A stretch of DNA of 64,000 bases, taken from assembly GCA_964599375.1 (NCBI GenBank), contig CAZREW010000001.1, positions 124,001 to 188,000 on the forward strand. Direction: 5' to 3'. The notes beneath the pieces are model-generated. The model was not told the DNA's origin. It saw only the letters and a program-made list of their open reading frames with translations, and did not search any database. Shown one piece after another: positions 9,520-20,800 of this stretch. The number at the start of each line of letters is the position of its first letter. The stretch's first letter is position 1. The position numbers and the translations under genes are program-made. The stretch comes from JAUWCL01 sp964599375. GTDB taxonomy: Bacteria; Krumholzibacteriota; Krumholzibacteriia; Krumholzibacteriales; Krumholzibacteriaceae.

Positions 9520-9571
9520 TTCCCGATAACTTCCAGATCTGTGGTATTCACGCACGAAATGCCTGGCGGGC

Positions 9572-9591
9572 CACTCCCGGCGCCGGGAGTG
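9572..9591 (+). terminator. Perfect 20-bp palindrome after the DegT gene
   Basis: CACTCCCGGC followed by GCCGGGAGTG forms a compact GC hairpin 52 bases past the aminotransferase stop, with only a weak T-rich tail (GAATTGT). Confidence 0.45.
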
Positions 9592-9620
9592 GAATTGTAA
9601 CAGTACATATTGAAAAACCC

Positions 9621-9650
9621 GGCCCCGGAGTCTCGTATCATTCCGGGGCC
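9621..9650 (-). terminator. Terminator of the tandem Ig-like protein gene
   Basis: A perfect 9-bp stem (GGCCCCGGA and TCCGGGGCC), followed on the minus strand by GGGTTTTTC, 41 bases past the stop at 9691. Confidence 0.7.
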
Positions 9651-9690
9651 AGGTCATACTTATCTACAATTTACTAAAAAGAGACCCGCA

Positions 9691-12600
9691 CTACCGCAGA
9701 AGCACCATCTTCCGCGAGAGGCTCTCCTTCCCCGCCGTCAGCCTGTAGAAGTAGACCCCCGAGGTGGCCATCGAGCCCGCGCGGTCGCGGCCGTCCCAGT
9801 CGACCGAGTGCTCGCCGGCGGCGAACTGCCCGTCGGCGAGGAGATCGACAAGCCGCCCGTTGACGTCGAATATCTCGAGGCGGACATTCCCCGGCCGCGG
9901 GAGGTAGAATCCGATACTGGTCGACGGGTTGAAAGGATTGGGGCTGTTCTGCCGCAGCGTGAGCGGCATGACCGGCGTCGCGACGGCGTCGGTCTCGAAG
10001 AGGATCTTCCGTCCGTCATCCTCGATCGATTCCACCCGGTATCTGTACGACCGTCCAGGCTCGAAACTGCCGTCTATCATCGTGAAATCCAGGCGGTCGC
10101 CCCGGATAAGTCCCGAGGGAAGCCGCTGCCATGATCCCGAACCTTCCATGGCCCTCGAGACCTCGAACACGGGCGCCGGCTCTATCTCCCGTATCGACCA
10201 GCTCAGCTCGACGCACCCGTTTCTGAAGGACGCGTTCCAGCTTTCGACCATCACACCCACATATTCCACATTGATAAGCAGTGGAATCGTATATCCGACT
10301 GTCTCCATCGGATGGCCCGGCAGGCACGACGAGACCCGGACGGACGTGGCGCCGGGATGGGCCCTGATAAACACGATCTCCTGTTCACCCGGCAGGAGGC
10401 AGAAGCAGTCGACGCGGGTGACCCAGAACCAGTCATCAGCGCACATCGAAAGAGCCACACTGTGCCCGTCGTACGGATTTCCCAGCTCGGAATCGACCCA
10501 TGCCGGATTGGCTTCGTTCCCGATCCATATATATGTCTCAGGCCAGCTCAGGGCGTATTCGACCGCGAAGACCCCGTTACCTCCAGCTTCTACGAAGACA
10601 TAGAAGCTGTAGAGCTCATGAAGAACCTCGGTCTCCAGTTCGTTTGTAGTCCGGGCCTCATCGATATAGAGAGCCATCTTGGCCGCAGACACGCTGATTA
10701 CGCGTCTTAGGGTAGCTTCAAGATCCGCACAGGGATTGCCGAACCTGTCCTCCACCCCATCGACCCTCACCGTGTAGTCGACATTGGCAATGATGTCGGA
10801 AGCGAGATCCAGCCTGACCTCGTCGGTCATCCAGTCGGCCGAGGTCACACCGGTCTCCTGTGAAGGATCTGATGACAGGTATACGGAATAGTTGCCCGTA
10901 TCGCGCGCCGTCGATGAATCGACAGGCTCCGAGAACACAATCGACACACTCGCCGCGCCGAGCGGGGTCACGCTGATGATCGCCGGAGGGTAGATGTCGA
11001 GGAAATTGAAATCAATGGCGGCAGGCTCCATCGTCAATCCCGCGAGGTCGATGATGCCGGAGACCTCGAGTGTGTAATCCCCGCCATTCAACAGGTCCTC
11101 GTAAAGGACGAGGTCCACGGCCATGCCGTCAGGCCTTCTCCCGGCGCTTGAGATCCCTATTTCCGACTGTGGATCGCCGGCGGGGTAGAGCCTGTAGTTA
11201 AGCGTGTCCCCGGCCGAGGCATCCGTGACGATCTCGCTGAAATTCACCATGACGTGCCTGGTCGAAAGACCCGCCGCCGAAAGCACCCGCGGAGGGATAT
11301 CGTCGATGAACTGGAAGCTGCCGGATGAGACATACAGCGCGTTCCCCGAGATGTCCGTCACGCCCATGATCAGCACGGCGTATGACGTCCCGGTCTTTCC
11401 ATGGCCGTCGATCGCGATATCCACTCTCATGCCGACGAAATCGAGCGAGGCTGACCTGAGAGTCAGCCTGACCGAGGTGTCGCCCGTCTCTACGACTGCA
11501 TACCTCGCGACATTCTCCGCGGTCATGAAGTCCAGTGGCTCGCTGAAGCCGAGATGGACAAGGCTGTCGCTTGTAACGGTAACGCTTATAAGGACAGGGT
11601 CGACGGTATCATCCGCGATGAAGGTCCAAGAGGTATCTGGATCGACCATGTTACCGAGAAGATCCCCTACGCCACTCATCCTCAGTGTGTAAGTCTCTTC
11701 ATGGACAAGAGGAGAACCAGTAGTCAGCACGGCTCTTGTCTCCCCGTCGAAAAGATCCGAAGAAGCGATGGGGATCGACGCGGCGGAATCCCCCTCCTCT
11801 TGCAGCAGGTAGCTCTCCGTTTCCCCGGCGGCTTCGTTGACGGGTTCGCTGAACTGGATATTGACGTGAGTGAGATCGGACAAAAATATCGTTTCGATAC
11901 GCGGAGGATATACGTCGTAGCAGGTGAAATTACGCTGCTGCGAGGGGAGCGAGTTGCCCGCGAGGTCGCGTATATTGTTCGCACGGACTGTATATTCTCC
12001 TCCCTCTGCCATCTCCGCAGTCAGATGGATACGCAGGATTGAGCAGTCCAGGAAGCACGAGATGTGATCGATATCCAGTAGCGTTCCGGGATCCCCGACG
12101 GGACAGATCTGGAAAAGGCTTTCCGACCCGGTCATCGCCGGGTCGACAGGCTCGCTGAACGTGAGTTCTATATCCATAAGCCCCGGTGCGCCGGCATCGA
12201 CAAGGATCGGAGGGATCGTATCGAGGGGTATAATGTGCAGTGTGTCGGGACTCATCAGGTTTGCCGAAAGGTCCGTAACGCCGCTTATATAGAGAGTGTA
12301 TTCCCCCTCCGGATCAGCCGCCGGCTCGAAACTCAGCCGGATCCATCTGCCGGTGTTGTAGTAGATGGATTTGATCTCCATCGGCTCCGGCGGCGGCCCG
12401 TCATCGAAGAAGGCATAGTTCGAAGGATCGACGGCCGTAACTGAATCGACCGTCTCATTCCAGTGGATCATCAGTGAGGTGTCAGCCGGCATCGAGGTCT
12501 CGTCAATATAGGGCGGGGCTATGTCGGGCGGCGCAAAGGCCCACTCTACCGACCCGTCCATGACGTTACCCGTAAGATCGGAGATGCTCACGATCGTTAT

Positions 12601-13644
12601 CTCGTAGCTCGCATACTGGGCCAGCGGAGAATAGAAGGTCATCACTACTGTTCTGCCGTCGGGCTGAAGCTCCGCGGATACAGGCTGGGGCGTGCCGGCG
12701 CACCCCAGTCCCGAGCAGTCAAACGAATAGTTGGAGAGGTTCTCCGCCGAAGTCTCTGTGACCATCTCGGAGAAGACGATCACGACGCTGCTGTCGCCGG
12801 GAGCGTAAACGGTCTCGACCGACGGAGGTTCGATGTCAAATCCGCGGAATTCGAGATAATTCCCGGGGGGGGCGGGGTTACCAGCTATATCCCTCATCCC
12901 CGGGGTCTCAATCCTGAACTGCGCGTCCCATAGATGCTCTCCGAGAACCATCCAGACCCTGTCCTCCTCGGGTCGAAGCACCGCAAAGTTCACGGGTATC
13001 GTATCCTGCCTCTCGTCCATACTGTAGAGCAGGTACTTGCTCAGATCTTCCGCGTCCGGTTCGAATACCTTCTCATCGAAGTACAGCGTCATCCTCATAT
13101 CATCTTCGAGGTCGACGCTGATCGGTGCGGGCGGGTCCGTGTCGGGCGTACATGTAGAGTTGACGTACAGGCGGGGCCCGAAGAAGACCGGCTCAATCGG
13201 GCTGTCGGGAAGGCAACTGGCGAACTGGTAGCAACCGACATCCGGGTGCCGCACTATATCTATCCCGTCGACGCCTTCCTGTGTAGTGATCATCGCCGCC
13301 CTTACAATGCAGACCCAGTCGGTCTGGCACTCGAGGAAGCACGCGCTCACCCCGGAGGCCAGAGCCCCGAGTACGACGGAAAGCCCAGGGTGCCAGTCGG
13401 TACCGGCGATGACCATCGATCCCGTCGAGGACGATAGAGCAAACTCGGCGCAGTACATCCCGTTCTCGCTCGGCTGGCAGAATATATAGATATCGAACGG
13501 TATGTACGGGACGGGCACTTCGACTCCGCAGGAAGTCCTGAATGAGTCGGCATAGATGGCTATCCGCCCGATCCCGGGCGCCTGGGCCATAACTGTGAAA
13601 GGAATCAAAATGCCTGCAAGAAATAGAACGCTGACACGTTTCAT
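9691..13644 (-). CDS. Secreted surface protein: eight tandem SbsA-type Ig-like units with FlgD-like sorting domain
   Basis: 1317 aa starting at the ATG at 13644, which is better spaced from GGAGG than the ATG at 13650. After the signal peptide comes a Cys-rich domain (IGRIAIYAD onward). About eight Ig-like units of roughly 95-110 aa follow, each with the hallmark PP.(I/V)........V.(I/V).FSEPV...(T/S)A....NY. A second domain resembling the first (KMALYIDEARTTNE onward) comes next, then a short Ig-like domain and the C-terminal QNSPNPFNPSTS to RKMVLLR sorting module. This looks like an extracellular stalk or adhesin. It lies 160 bp downstream of the DUF11 operon on the same strand but uses a different anchoring module. 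No catalytic motif is visible. Confidence 0.85.
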   Translation of the reverse strand: MKRVSVLFLAGILIPFTVMAQAPGIGRIAIYADSFRTSCGVEVPVPYIPFDIYIFCQPSENGMYCAEFALSSSTGSMVIAGTDWHPGLSVVLGALASGVSACFLECQTDWVCIVRAAMITTQEGVDGIDIVRHPDVGCYQFASCLPDSPIEPVFFGPRLYVNSTCTPDTDPPAPISVDLEDDMRMTLYFDEKVFEPDAEDLSKYLLYSMDERQDTIPVNFAVLRPEEDRVWMVLGEHLWDAQFRIETPGMRDIAGNPAPPGNYLEFRGFDIEPPSVETVYAPGDSSVVIVFSEMVTETSAENLSNYSFDCSGLGCAGTPQPVSAELQPDGRTVVMTFYSPLAQYASYEITIVSISDLTGNVMDGSVEWAFAPPDIAPPYIDETSMPADTSLMIHWNETVDSVTAVDPSNYAFFDDGPPPEPMEIKSIYYNTGRWIRLSFEPAADPEGEYTLYISGVTDLSANLMSPDTLHIIPLDTIPPILVDAGAPGLMDIELTFSEPVDPAMTGSESLFQICPVGDPGTLLDIDHISCFLDCSILRIHLTAEMAEGGEYTVRANNIRDLAGNSLPSQQRNFTCYDVYPPRIETIFLSDLTHVNIQFSEPVNEAAGETESYLLQEEGDSAASIPIASSDLFDGETRAVLTTGSPLVHEETYTLRMSGVGDLLGNMVDPDTSWTFIADDTVDPVLISVTVTSDSLVHLGFSEPLDFMTAENVARYAVVETGDTSVRLTLRSASLDFVGMRVDIAIDGHGKTGTSYAVLIMGVTDISGNALYVSSGSFQFIDDIPPRVLSAAGLSTRHVMVNFSEIVTDASAGDTLNYRLYPAGDPQSEIGISSAGRRPDGMAVDLVLYEDLLNGGDYTLEVSGIIDLAGLTMEPAAIDFNFLDIYPPAIISVTPLGAASVSIVFSEPVDSSTARDTGNYSVYLSSDPSQETGVTSADWMTDEVRLDLASDIIANVDYTVRVDGVEDRFGNPCADLEATLRRVISVSAAKMALYIDEARTTNELETEVLHELYSFYVFVEAGGNGVFAVEYALSWPETYIWIGNEANPAWVDSELGNPYDGHSVALSMCADDWFWVTRVDCFCLLPGEQEIVFIRAHPGATSVRVSSCLPGHPMETVGYTIPLLINVEYVGVMVESWNASFRNGCVELSWSIREIEPAPVFEVSRAMEGSGSWQRLPSGLIRGDRLDFTMIDGSFEPGRSYRYRVESIEDDGRKILFETDAVATPVMPLTLRQNSPNPFNPSTSIGFYLPRPGNVRLEIFDVNGRLVDLLADGQFAAGEHSVDWDGRDRAGSMATSGVYFYRLTAGKESLSRKMVLLR

Positions 13645-13810
13645 CGTCATCCCCCTCCGGACGATGAAAGAACAATAGCCAACGGCGGCGCAGGCAGAAA
13701 CCCGCCGCGCCGGTCGAACGATCAGATGTGCTACCGAAGTTTTATATTTGGATTATATCACAAAAAGCACCGGATGGCAACGATGCGCCGGGACCGGTAT
13801 CTGCCGCCAC

Positions 13811-16800
13811 TTACCTGATCCTGACCCGGTACTCGATAATGCCCATCTCACCGCTTCCGAGGACGAAAGTCGCCTGTCTCGACAGGATGACTCTCAGCGT
13901 GTTCGAGCCCGGATCGTAGAGCGCCTCGTCGGCGTCAGCCTGGTCGGCGGTCAGATAGACTGTTGTGCCGCCTCTGGTCCAGGCGATATCATTCCCCGGG
14001 CCATAGGCATCCGCGACCAGGTCGACCGCCGGCGAAATCGGGTCGTATATCTCTATCTCCCGCACATCCTCTATTCCGGGATTGGTGAATGTGATCGTAT
14101 AAGTGATCACGTCCCCGGGTCTCGCCTGCACCCGATCGACCGCCTTGACAAGATCGAGAAGGCCGCTGGCGCTGGCGAGCACGGCGACCAGGTCGGTCAC
14201 TTCGGAAGTCGTTACTATCACTGTTCCCGACAGCGTCTGCTCGAGTGTCAGCACGCAGCTGCCCGTCGTGCCTGCCGGTGCCGCGGCGGGTATGAAGATC
14301 TGGACGATGACCGGAACGATATCGCGGCCTGGAACGGCGGGGTCGAGATCGAGATCAGCCGCGGTGAGCTTTGTATCGCCAGCGTCCATCACACCGTCGC
14401 CGTTTGCGTCGCGGTACCAGACATCAAGCCAGCCTGCCGGCAGCGCGGCCGCTACCGCCGACTGGCCCGCCGTTCCGGCCGTTATCGTATGGGCGATATA
14501 TACGGATCCGCCTGCCGGGCCGTTGGCGCTCATAGCCGGCGCGATAAACGACAACCGGACATCGGCGAAATCCGCGGTAACGGTATCTCCCGCCAGCGGG
14601 GTGCCCGCCGATACGGTGTCCGGGCTGATGCTGATCATGCCGGTGGGCGTAAGCTCGATCACGTCTCGGAGGATCCCCCCGGGCACCTCGAATATGTAAG
14701 AACCATCGGCGATAGTGACAAAGGTCAGCGGCGTCGACGGATCGGTAAGGGTAATGGTCACTCCGCCCAGGCCCGTTTCGCCGGCGGTGTAGAGCCCATC
14801 GTGATCGGCGTCCTCGAAGACGCGCCCAGTGACGAAGGCCGAGGTGATGATCTCGAGCAGTACCGAGTCCTCGAAGTTGCCCGACAGGGTCAGCCCGTCG
14901 ATGATCAGGCGGCTTCTCGGTGCGGAGGCGGCCGGTATGGAAACTTGCATCGTATACGTCGCCGACGCGGCCGGATTAATGACCGGCGTGACGAATGGCG
15001 ACGAGTGATCCGAAGTGCCGTCGTTAAGCACGATCGAGCCTGCCGGCCATCCGGCCGGATCGGCCCATGAGATCCTTATCGAATCGGGGAAGCCGCCGCG
15101 GTTGACCACGCCGAGCGTAGCCGTGACGAGCGTTCCCGGCGAGCCGAATACCATCGCGCTTCCACCTAGTCCCGAACCTGCGACGGCGATATCGAAGGCC
15201 CCGTTGCCGTCGATCGTGAGATCGACTGAGGGCGGCGGATTGATCCTGATCCTGGCGATCACGCTCTCCACGTTGCCCGGATCGACCGTCGATACGACAT
15301 TGATGACATAATCGTAATCGCCGGGGGATGCCGTCGAGGGTATCGTCACCCTGAACAGATAGAGCCTCGAGCCGCCCGGTATGACGTTTCCCGTTGTGAA
15401 GGGCGATGCGCCGGCGTCTAATGTCGCGGCCCAGCCGGCGAACGAGTTCCAGCTCGCATTGTAATTCTCGTTGAGTGATCCCTCGTTCTGAAGTTCGACG
15501 GTGAAACTTACCGTCCTGCCGCTTATGGTGCTCTGCAGCGAAGATCCGCCTCCTCCCATGCCGGGAGTGCCGTAGATCCCGTCGCCATTGCCGTCGATCA
15601 GCGCGTCGACCCTGTAGCCCGGGATGACTATCACGCGGTTCAGCCCGCTGTCTACCGCGTAATGCTTGTTCGTCTTGAAGGCGTCTAGGATGATGTCAAA
15701 TGTCCCCCCGGCGCTTCCGGCCGGTACGACGACCTGCATCAGATACGTACCCGAGGTCATTCCCGTCAGGGGGGAAGGCAGTCCGTTGAACAGCACCGTC
15801 CACCCTGCGGGGCTGTTCCACTGGATATCGAAGAGATTCTCCCCGTTCTCGTTCTCGAGGAAGACGCTGAACGAAACGGTATCGCCGGGCGAGGAGGTAT
15901 GGACGGAGCTTGCTCCAAGTCCGGTCCCCAGAGCGCCGTACATATTGTTCCCGTCGCCGTCGATGACAAGGTCGGTCTCGTTGCTCGAGCTGACGGATAC
16001 AGCCGCCGTGACACTCTCCGATATCGCGCCGTTGACCCTTGAGACGGCATTTAGTATCGAGACGTAGGTATCGTACGCCGCGTTGCCAGGTATCGTGATT
16101 ATAAGGACGTATTCCCTCGACGTGAACGGAGCGGACCCGGGGGTCGTCCACGGGAAGGCATGTGTGACGCCGCCGCTGTCCCTGATAACTGCGCTCCAGC
16201 CGTTGCCGGGCGATGTCCAGCTGACGGTGAAGGAGTCTCGCACCGCTCCCTCGTTCTGGAAGGTCACGGGGAATGTGACCATCGCGCCACGCGTTCCCGT
16301 CACGGTGCTGGCTCCTCCCAGACCGCTGCCGGTCAGATCGTAGATGTTGTTCCCGCTGCCGCTGATCAGCATGTCGAGCTTCGGCGCGAGGATCCTCGTC
16401 ACCGCTCTCACTCCGTCCTTCTTGAGGGTGTCACCCTGTGAGGCAGCATACAGGAAAGTGCTGTAGTCGCCACCGGCAAGCTGCGCGGGCATGGTGACTC
16501 GCAGCGTGAAAGTGCCGGAGCTTCCCGAAGCGATCGGTCCGGTGAGGAACTGTCCGGAGTGGGTCGTCCCGCCGTCTATTACCACGGCGGCAAGCGGGGC
16601 GGGGACCGCCCACCTTATCCGGAAGACGTCGCTCAGCGCGCCCTCGTTGTAGAGATCGACCGTGAAGTCGACGGTAGTGTTCGGAGGCGTTTCAATGAAC
16701 GATACCCCTCCGTTCCCGCCCGGATCGATGACTCCGAGGCCGTTCGAGTCTATCGTCAGGTCGACGAGGAAATCTGCGGGGATGACCGAAGTGTAGAGCC

Positions 16801-17824
16801 TTACCGAGTCGTACCTGTTGCCGAACGACGACGAGACGGCGTTAAGTATCGTCGAATAACCTCCGAGCGATGCGCCGGCCGGGATCGTGAGCCTGACCTC
16901 GGCGGTGATCCTGGTTCCGGGCGAAACCGCGGGCGTCGTCCATGGGAATGCATGGTCGGTTCCACCGTAATTTATCACGGCGGTCCAGCCGGCGGGTGGC
17001 GCGGCGGACAAAGTATAGGAGTCGGCATCGAGCCCTTCGTTCTCGATCTCTAAGAGGTAAGTCACCGTCTCCCCCGCCTCACCACTTGAGTACGAGCTCC
17101 CCCCGGCTCCCGTCCCGGGGTTGCCGAAGAGGTCGTCGCCGTTGCCGTCGACCGCGAGGTCGACGAACTTGTAATATTTGAGAGAGACGTCGTCGACGAA
17201 GGCCCACGTCTCATAGAGATCGTCATAAGAGTTGTACTGCCTGAAATCGATCCTGATCGTCTGCCCCGCGTAGGAGGTAAGGTCGTATCCCGGAGTGCCG
17301 TCTCCGTTGTCCTGGATCCATCCGCTGTCCTTGAACTGGTTGTTCCACTCGCCGAACGCGAACTCGACGACTTCCTCGCGGAGCGCTCCGTTGGTCCTTC
17401 TGACCGCCGCAATGAATGGATCGTACTGCAGGCCGTCGAAGCCCTGCTGGCGGAACCTGAAATTCAGGACGGCCCGCGATATGTTCGTCGGGATCGTCAC
17501 ATCATGGTAGATGAACCCGTAACGGTCACTTCTCTGCGCCGTATACTTGAAGCCTATAAGGGCCGACCAGTTGCCGGAGTACGGGAGGTCGAGGGCGACG
17601 ACATGATCGGCGAAATTATTCCTGATCTGGCCGTTGCTCCGCGCCGCGCCGTCCACCCACGGCGAGACGAACGAACCGGTCTCGAACCCGCCACCCTGAA
17701 TGAGCTCTCCCGCGCGCGGTCCCGCCGTTGCCGTAAAAAGGAATGCGACGGCAAGAAACAGCGCCGCTGATAAGCGCTTTATCTCTGAACCTGGTCCCGT
17801 TTCTCTTATTCTCTTCATATCCAT
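13811..17824 (-). CDS. Exported repeat protein with six ~130-aa units, SdrD-B-like and terminal DUF11 domain
   Basis: 1337 aa with a signal peptide (cleavage near AGPRAGE). A jelly-roll-like N-terminal domain (GGGFETGSF to VDDVSLKYY, about 43-215) comes first. Six tandem units of roughly 130 aa follow, each opening with (V/L/T)D(L/A/M).I(D/S)G.G....(G).G.G. An SdrD-B-like domain (VTGRVFEDADHDGLY onward) is next, then an EF-hand-like loop DANGDGVMDAGD, and a final DUF11-type domain (VKAVDRVQARPGDVITYTI) ending in EYRVRIR. There is no FlgD-like sorting module. It starts 16 bases after the 1945-aa barrel gene stops, so the two are surely co-transcribed. A structural surface component is likely; the exact role is unknown. 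Confidence 0.83.
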   Translation of the reverse strand: MDMKRIRETGPGSEIKRLSAALFLAVAFLFTATAGPRAGELIQGGGFETGSFVSPWVDGAARSNGQIRNNFADHVVALDLPYSGNWSALIGFKYTAQRSDRYGFIYHDVTIPTNISRAVLNFRFRQQGFDGLQYDPFIAAVRRTNGALREEVVEFAFGEWNNQFKDSGWIQDNGDGTPGYDLTSYAGQTIRIDFRQYNSYDDLYETWAFVDDVSLKYYKFVDLAVDGNGDDLFGNPGTGAGGSSYSSGEAGETVTYLLEIENEGLDADSYTLSAAPPAGWTAVINYGGTDHAFPWTTPAVSPGTRITAEVRLTIPAGASLGGYSTILNAVSSSFGNRYDSVRLYTSVIPADFLVDLTIDSNGLGVIDPGGNGGVSFIETPPNTTVDFTVDLYNEGALSDVFRIRWAVPAPLAAVVIDGGTTHSGQFLTGPIASGSSGTFTLRVTMPAQLAGGDYSTFLYAASQGDTLKKDGVRAVTRILAPKLDMLISGSGNNIYDLTGSGLGGASTVTGTRGAMVTFPVTFQNEGAVRDSFTVSWTSPGNGWSAVIRDSGGVTHAFPWTTPGSAPFTSREYVLIITIPGNAAYDTYVSILNAVSRVNGAISESVTAAVSVSSSNETDLVIDGDGNNMYGALGTGLGASSVHTSSPGDTVSFSVFLENENGENLFDIQWNSPAGWTVLFNGLPSPLTGMTSGTYLMQVVVPAGSAGGTFDIILDAFKTNKHYAVDSGLNRVIVIPGYRVDALIDGNGDGIYGTPGMGGGGSSLQSTISGRTVSFTVELQNEGSLNENYNASWNSFAGWAATLDAGASPFTTGNVIPGGSRLYLFRVTIPSTASPGDYDYVINVVSTVDPGNVESVIARIRINPPPSVDLTIDGNGAFDIAVAGSGLGGSAMVFGSPGTLVTATLGVVNRGGFPDSIRISWADPAGWPAGSIVLNDGTSDHSSPFVTPVINPAASATYTMQVSIPAASAPRSRLIIDGLTLSGNFEDSVLLEIITSAFVTGRVFEDADHDGLYTAGETGLGGVTITLTDPSTPLTFVTIADGSYIFEVPGGILRDVIELTPTGMISISPDTVSAGTPLAGDTVTADFADVRLSFIAPAMSANGPAGGSVYIAHTITAGTAGQSAVAAALPAGWLDVWYRDANGDGVMDAGDTKLTAADLDLDPAVPGRDIVPVIVQIFIPAAAPAGTTGSCVLTLEQTLSGTVIVTTSEVTDLVAVLASASGLLDLVKAVDRVQARPGDVITYTITFTNPGIEDVREIEIYDPISPAVDLVADAYGPGNDIAWTRGGTTVYLTADQADADEALYDPGSNTLRVILSRQATFVLGSGEMGIIEYRVRIR

Positions 17825-17840
17825 ATCCCGGTCCGTCCGG

Positions 17841-20800
17841 TCAGTCTCCAGAGCTGCCGTTGAAATATCCGAGCAGCTTCTCGTCGAACTTAAGCTTTAT
17901 CCCCATATGGAACCCGTTCTGCGTGAACTCGTTGATCTCGGTGCCGGCGTCCCTGTGCCCGCCGAAATCGTACCCGGCCCCGACCCAGACGTTCTCCCTT
18001 ATGATTCTGCCCGCCTCGATCCCCCCGCCGTATCTGAGCGTGCCCGTCTCGATCTGCTGCACGACGCGCCCCGCCACGCTGACGTCCCAGGCCCTGCCGA
18101 AGAGCCTTATCAGCTGAGTCTGGTACATGTATGACGAAGAGCTTACCGTCAGGTACCGGAAGGAGTTCTCGACCCAGCGTCCGACGACCTTGCCCTCGAG
18201 CTCCCACCTGTCGTTCATATGGTAGTTCGCCTCTGTCATAATGGTGAGTGCCTTGTCGATCCCTTCCGGGTGGGCGGGACTGTTCTTCTCGTACGCGCCC
18301 TTTATCATCGACAGGACCGTAAGTGGACCGCTGGCAGGCCTGTATGAGAACCCTAGCCTCCCCGAGCACTTCGACTGGTCCATCGCCGCGTCCTCGTCGG
18401 AGTACCACGCATCCGCCTTTATGAGGCCGGCCCAGGTCTCGCTAATACGCTTGAGGGCAGCGACCCCGATGAGGTGTTTCGTCCGCTCGTTCTCGAGCCT
18501 GATCTCGTATCCACCCCTTACCTTGTAGTCCTTGCCGATCGGCGTGTAGAGCCACTCGGTCGCGAAAGCTGTGAAGTCCTCGAGGTCCATCCCGCTCACC
18601 GTTGCCAGCTTCTCCACCGACAGGGTCGAAGTCAGCCCCGGTGTGAGCCTGAACCTGTTCTTTACCCCGACCATCGCCTGCGACCTTTCGCCGCTCATGG
18701 CGCCTTCCATTCGGTAGCGCGAGTAGGCGCTGAGGTTTTCGTTTATTGCCGACTCTATGCCGAGCTGGGTCAGATGCCTCGAGCCGGAGCGGCTCCCCGA
18801 CCTGTATTCGTACGAGAGTACCCCATTGAGCCATCTCCATATCTTCTGCGTGAGCTTCGCCTGTATGCGGTCGGGATAATCGGGCACCTCGTCACCGGCG
18901 ACGTTCTTATCCACCTGAAGCTCCGTCTTCGTGCCCTCGGCGCTGTACCCGCCGCCGGCCACGAGTAGCCCTGAAGAAGAGGATCCGTCCCTCGTGTCGC
19001 TGAACGAGGCGCGTGCGACGCCGAACGAGCCCTCCAGGGCGCCGGAGCGGTAGACGCCTCTCGCGTCGAAATATCCCTTTCTTTCGTCGCGCTGCGCGTA
19101 TCTGTGCCCGTATCCCTTCGAGACGAGCGACCATCCCCGGCCGATCATCCAGTCCAGGTCGGCGCCGATCTTCCTGCTTCCAAGCTCGGTCTTGCCTCCA
19201 GAGAAGGAGGGATTGAAGAAGTCCTCGTCTACGTCGCGGTAGTATGCGCTCCACTTCATCATCTTGTCGTGGCGGCCCATCAGCTTGAGCCTGAAGGCGT
19301 CTCCGCTCCCGATCACGAATTTCTCACTGTGCGCGTATTCGCTCTCGACGAAGAGGTCCTTCCAGAGATGTCCGGCGAGGTCGACGCCGACGAGCGAATA
19401 GTTCTGCTCGCCCTCATCCTGGACGACCGCCGTGACGCCTATCATCAGCGAGTCGGCCAGCTCGATCGTCGGCCTGATCCCGGCCACGATATTGTTGTCG
19501 CCTTCTGAGCGGCATTCGTATGTCACTACGATATGCTTCGAGTTGAAGTCCGAGTCGAACGCGAGGACCGGCTCCTTGAACAGTATCGAACCGTCCATGT
19601 AGTTGATGTCGTAATCCTTGTTCATGCTGAAGTAATCTACACGCACGATCTTTTCCGGCTGGAACCTGTCACGGACCTCTATCCTTATCTTCTCGCTGTT
19701 CTCGAGCAGCGGGTAGTGGCTGAGGAAATAGAAGCCGCTCGTCCCGTTTGCCCTCAGCTCGTCCTGGACGGTGATCTGGTCGCTGTACGACATGAAGCCG
19801 GCGGCGTCGAAGCGTCCCCGGCGCGCCCAGCCCCTCAGGCCCGAGAAGGTCCTGTCGTACTTCGTGAACTCCATCGTGCCGAACTCCGTCCTGTAGTCCC
19901 CGGCCATCACCGAGTAGGAACGGTGATCGAGCCTCGCGTATGTCCCGTGCCTCGAGTACGAGTTGAATCTCAGCTCGCTGGCGTCTCCGTATATCGGGTA
20001 GTATTTCTCCGGTTCGGGCCGGTCGAGGAGCTTGTCCTCGACTATCGGCCTCGTATCGACAGCCATCGTCAGCAGGTGGCCGGTGGTGACCTCGCCCTGC
20101 CCGTAGAAGGCGATCTTCCCGTCTGCGTACAAGCCATCGTGGTACCGGTCGTAAGTCCTGTGAGTCGAGCCAGTCCCTTTCAAGCTGCTGTAACCGACCT
20201 CGCCCTCACCGAACCCGAAGAGGAACCAGTCCCTCATCGGCGAGACGTACTCGAGGCGGCTCTCGGCGGTCAGGCCTTCGAGCGCGACGGCGATCCTCTC
20301 CCTGCGCGAGTAGCTTGAGGGCGGCAGCTCGAGCGATACCCGGCCGTCTCTGGTGGCGACCTGCACTCCGTTTACCTGCGGGTTGGCGTCGAGCTTTCCG
20401 ATAAGGTCGGCCGGGCCGGTCACTGTGAGGAACAGCCCGTCCCGAGCGGGCAGGCCGTGCTCGTCGCTGACGAGGAAGACGAGCCCCGGCTTCGACTTTC
20501 CGTCGGCAGGCACCTCGATGTCCCTGTGCTCAGCGACTACAGATGATGGCTTGCCGGCGAGATATACGTGACGAACGCAGACGTTCCTCTCGCCGCTGGA
20601 ACGGCAGACGACGAGGATGTTGTTTAGCCCGGGCTTGATCTTCACGCCGTAGAAGATCGTCCCGAGTGTGCCCTGTCCGATGTCTATCTGTTTCTGGCCT
20701 ATCTTCTCCCTGCCGACGGGGATGTTGTTGACGTAGAGCTCCACGCCCGAAACAAGCGGAGCGATGACCTCGACGTCGATCCCGTCGCGGTCGGTGAAGA

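Noticed and set aside
13748..15070. 440-codon open frame on the plus strand
   Set aside because: Antisense to the 1337-aa surface protein; Arg-rich translation without any domain.
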